Source: Deltaproteobacteria bacterium (GTDB lineage: Bacteria > Desulfobacterota_B > Binatia > UBA9968). Taken from it: a stretch of DNA of 8,319 bases. Location of the stretch: NCBI GenBank assembly GCA_005879255.1, contig VBKY01000394.1:2460-10778 (forward strand). The letters are read 5' to 3'. This document shows positions 7,063 through 8,319 of this stretch, in pieces (positions within the stretch are counted from its first letter, which is position 1; every line of letters begins with the position of its first letter). The notes beneath the pieces are model-generated. The model did not search any database. It worked only from the letters and a program-made list of their open reading frames with translations, and was not told where the DNA came from. A program made the position numbers and the translations under genes.

Positions 7063-7296
7063 ATGAGGACGACCGTAATACTTAAAGACGATCTCGTAAA
7101 AAAGGCAAAGAAGCTTGCGGGTGAAACAACCTTGAGCGCACTTTTGAACAACTGTTTGGCGGACTGGATAGCCCAACACAGTGCAAGGGAGCTAAAATCG
7201 CGTCTACTAAATGAGTATCGTTCCGCGCGCCAGGAATCGCGTCGGATAAGTCGCGAATTTGCTCAAGTCGATAAAGAAGGTTGGCCTTCGTGGTAA
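7063..7296 (+). CDS. MazE-like antitoxin, ribbon-helix-helix type
   Basis: A 77-residue antitoxin gene directly before mazF. The N-terminal MRTTVILKDDLVKKAKKLAG has the short beta strand and first helix of a ribbon-helix-helix (VapB-like) DNA-binding domain, followed by TTLSALLNNCLADWIAQ as the second helix. The C-terminal half is charged and probably disordered when free. It ends in FAQVDKEGWPSW, an acidic/aromatic tail of the kind that fills the MazF groove. The ATG at 7063 has GAGG 5 nt upstream. An in-frame ATG at 7048 overlaps the third GTATGA unit and lacks a ribosome site, so it is rejected. The stop overlaps the toxin start by 7 bp. It would neutralise MazF and repress its own promoter. 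Confidence 0.87.
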   Translation: MRTTVILKDDLVKKAKKLAGETTLSALLNNCLADWIAQHSARELKSRLLNEYRSARQESRRISREFAQVDKEGWPSW

Positions 7297-7646
7297 AGGG
7301 CTCATTGGTCTGGGTTAGCCTGGACCCGGCCCGCGGAGCAGAGGTACCGAAGACTCGTCCATGCATTATCGTTTCGAGGACCGAAGCAAACGATGTCTCT
7401 TCAACTGTAACGATCGTGCCCCTTTCGTCGGTGACCGGGCGCGCGGCGGATCGCCTGGTGCAACCCCTCCTATCGGCGAAAGACACTCGTTTGTCGAAGG
7501 ATTCACGGGCGCTTTGCGATCAAGTGAGATCCATAGATAAAGGACGTATCCGAGACACCGTTGGCGTCTTAAGCCCTGAGTTACTCGGAAGGATAGATCG
7601 GGGTCTCATACTGCATCTGGAACTCGAGGGTTATGTCACGCTGTAG
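7290..7646 (+). CDS. mazF: MazF/PemK-family endoribonuclease toxin
   Basis: A 118-residue toxin that, by family, cuts single-stranded RNA at short specific sites. The family start VKGSLVWVSLDPARGAEVPKTRPCIIVS (1-28 or so) contains the conserved RG loop and the catalytic-type Arg23 in TRP. VPLSS at about 43-47 supplies the Ser/Thr position equivalent to the E. coli Thr48. CDQVRSIDKGRI and GVLSPELLGRIDRGLILHLEL match the C-terminal half of the fold. The GTG at 7290 is chosen: AGAAGG lies 9 nt upstream and the short overlap with the antitoxin stop gives coupling. A TTG at 7281 in the same frame is less likely. All key residues are present, so it should be active. The RNA cut site cannot be predicted. 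Confidence 0.93.
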   Translation: MVKGSLVWVSLDPARGAEVPKTRPCIIVSRTEANDVSSTVTIVPLSSVTGRAADRLVQPLLSAKDTRLSKDSRALCDQVRSIDKGRIRDTVGVLSPELLGRIDRGLILHLELEGYVTL

Positions 7647-7681
7647 GCGGCCGCAAGTGGGATTCGCCGGTTCAGACGAAA

Positions 7682-7855
7682 TCAAAAATATTCTCTGACC
7701 CCAATTTCCCAATTTTCTGGACCCCAATTTCCTGCCCGATCATTCTCATCAAAGAACGTTTCGACTGATTCAACATAACTCCTGACCTTTTTGAGAATAC
7801 GTTCTTTCGAATCGAACTTGATCACACGATCTTTCTTCATTTTTTGAACCGTCAT
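7682..7855 (-). pseudogene. Truncated HEAT-gene remnant
   Basis: Reading from the ATG at 7855, the first 41 or so residues (MTVQKMKKDRVIKFDSKERI, then LKKVRSYVESVETFFDENDRA) closely match the intact HEAT protein start. At about 7734 homology ends and the frame enters the GGGGTC repeat sequence, stopping at 7682 after 57 codons. Within the shared coding part, five residues differ and only one changed codon is silent, so the remnant appears to be drifting without selection. It contains no HEAT repeat and is very unlikely to be functional as a protein. Confidence 0.75.
7697..7732. repeat. Two GACCCCAATTTCC direct repeats, 23 bp apart
   Basis: Perfect 13-bp copies lie at 7697-7709 and 7720-7732. 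The right copy ends one base before the HEAT-gene duplicate begins, so it marks a rearrangement junction. From memory, similar TCTCTGACCCCAATT sequences often occur beside REP-associated tyrosine (Y1) transposases, but no transposase is seen here. Confidence 0.7.
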
Positions 7856-7925
7856 CTCATAACACGGGGCTGTTGGACAACGCGAGAATTTTAAATGGAC
7901 GTCGTTTTGACACCTGGAACCAAAC
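7734..7925. repeat. 193-bp direct repeat, copy 2
   Basis: Same-orientation partner of 6831-7023, one base shorter. Together the two copies bracket the mazEF control region, both toxin-antitoxin genes and the GGGGTC repeats. The repeat-to-repeat distance is 903 bp. Confidence 0.9.
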
Positions 7926-8019
7926 CAACGCGCTATCTTGGTCTAGCGAAGTAGATCCTAACTTTGACGTTTCGAGAATTGTCAAAACGTGCAAGTTCCC
8001 CCTTCTGGTTTATCTTTCG

Positions 8020-8223
8020 TTGAACTTTTGAACTATTGAACCTTGAACCGCCGCAAGGCATTGAACGGAGCGCAGAGGTTGAACCCTTCGATAGGACTCA
8101 GGGCAGGCTATTGGAACGATTTGAACTGGTAAGGGGGCGGATGGGATGTGGAAAAAATTTGGCCGATTTTTAATATCCGTATTGAACGGCTTGAACCGAC
8201 CGCCACGCTAGAACGATTCGAAC
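8020..8223. repeat. TTGAAC hexamer cluster
   Basis: TTGAAC occurs at 8020, 8028, 8036, 8043, 8061, 8079, 8121, 8182 and 8191. Degenerate forms follow the same pattern: TTGGAAC at 8111, TAGAAC at 8209 and TTCGAAC at 8217. By chance a given hexamer is expected about once per 4 kb, so nine in 180 bp is far above background. The first four copies are 7-8 bp apart and look like a degenerate 7-8-mer tandem repeat. Spacing is irregular beyond that. No CRISPR-like unique spacers are present. Confidence 0.8.
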
Positions 8224-8319
8224 CGGGGGAATGTTGTGCGAGCGGCTCAGCTGACTTACTCTTCCACCTGCGTGGTCGTGCTCCCTTTCGCTGTTAGAGC
8301 AATGTGGGAGAATGAGGAA

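Larger units (their letters stand above)
7647..8319. other. Gene-poor, repeat-rich spacer
   Basis: No convincing protein gene or RNA gene is visible in these 670 bases. The stretch holds two GACCCCAATTTCC repeats, a truncated copy of the HEAT-gene 5' end, a short interrupted inverted repeat (TTTGAC at 7963-7968 and GTCAAA at 7981-7986), and the TTGAAC cluster. It also has a partial palindrome CCCTTCGATAGGACTCAGGG (8084-8103), which resembles a common bacterial intergenic repeat. No clear rho-independent terminator follows mazF. Confidence 0.7.

Noticed and set aside
8020..8223. TTGAAC cluster as a CRISPR array.
   Set aside because: The repeat is only six bases, spacing is irregular and mostly very short, and there are no uniform spacers or cas genes.
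8256..8319. Minus-strand frame open to the right edge, ending in LTAKGSTTTQVEE and TAA; the sequence around its stop is similar to that at the end of the RES toxin gene (5041-5070).
   Set aside because: Only 20 codons are visible, an open frame of that length is common by chance, and the similarity to the RES gene end is short and in a different frame.

Overview
The window is 8.3 kb of bacterial chromosome of roughly balanced base composition. It has short intergenic gaps, Shine-Dalgarno sites, occasional GTG starts and exported proteins with Sec/Tat-type signal peptides, which together suggest a Gram-negative lineage. The metabolic gene argJ, two toxin-antitoxin modules, frameshifted genes and repeat-rich spacer DNA look like the genome of an uncultured soil or sediment proteobacterium-like organism. 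I cannot fix the phylum from the sequence.

Left part (106-4981, all minus strand). Read in transcription order, six closely spaced genes follow a plausible sigma70-type promoter at 4952-4981: a phosphinothricin-type GNAT acetyltransferase, a secreted protein of unknown function, an SxxK serine hydrolase of the beta-lactamase/S12 type, a second GNAT, a SAM-dependent methyltransferase, and argJ (ornithine/glutamate N-acetyltransferase of arginine biosynthesis). The secreted protein gene and the second GNAT gene are each broken by one single-base frameshift, one of them at a run of six A. These are either real pseudogenes or base-calling errors.

Middle (5050-5960, minus strand). This is a textbook Xre/MbcA-like antitoxin and RES-domain toxin pair with a TAGTG stop/start overlap. 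A 12-bp palindrome lies between the proposed -35 and -10 elements and is a good candidate autoregulatory operator.

Right part (6050-8319). A HEAT-repeat protein gene (minus) is divergent from a MazE-like/MazF module (plus). The roughly 110 bp between them carries three GTATGA units spaced exactly 11 bp apart. The first 193 bp of the HEAT gene, including its leader, reappears at about 93% identity at 7734-7925, on the far side of mazEF. The toxin-antitoxin cassette is therefore bracketed by direct repeats and by a truncated HEAT-gene remnant. The last 670 bp hold no convincing gene. They contain two GACCCCAATTTCC repeats, the HEAT remnant, and a striking cluster of nine TTGAAC hexamers.

The most interesting part is the right-hand accessory segment: two toxin-antitoxin systems flank a HEAT-repeat gene, and one of them sits between copies of that gene's own 5' end.
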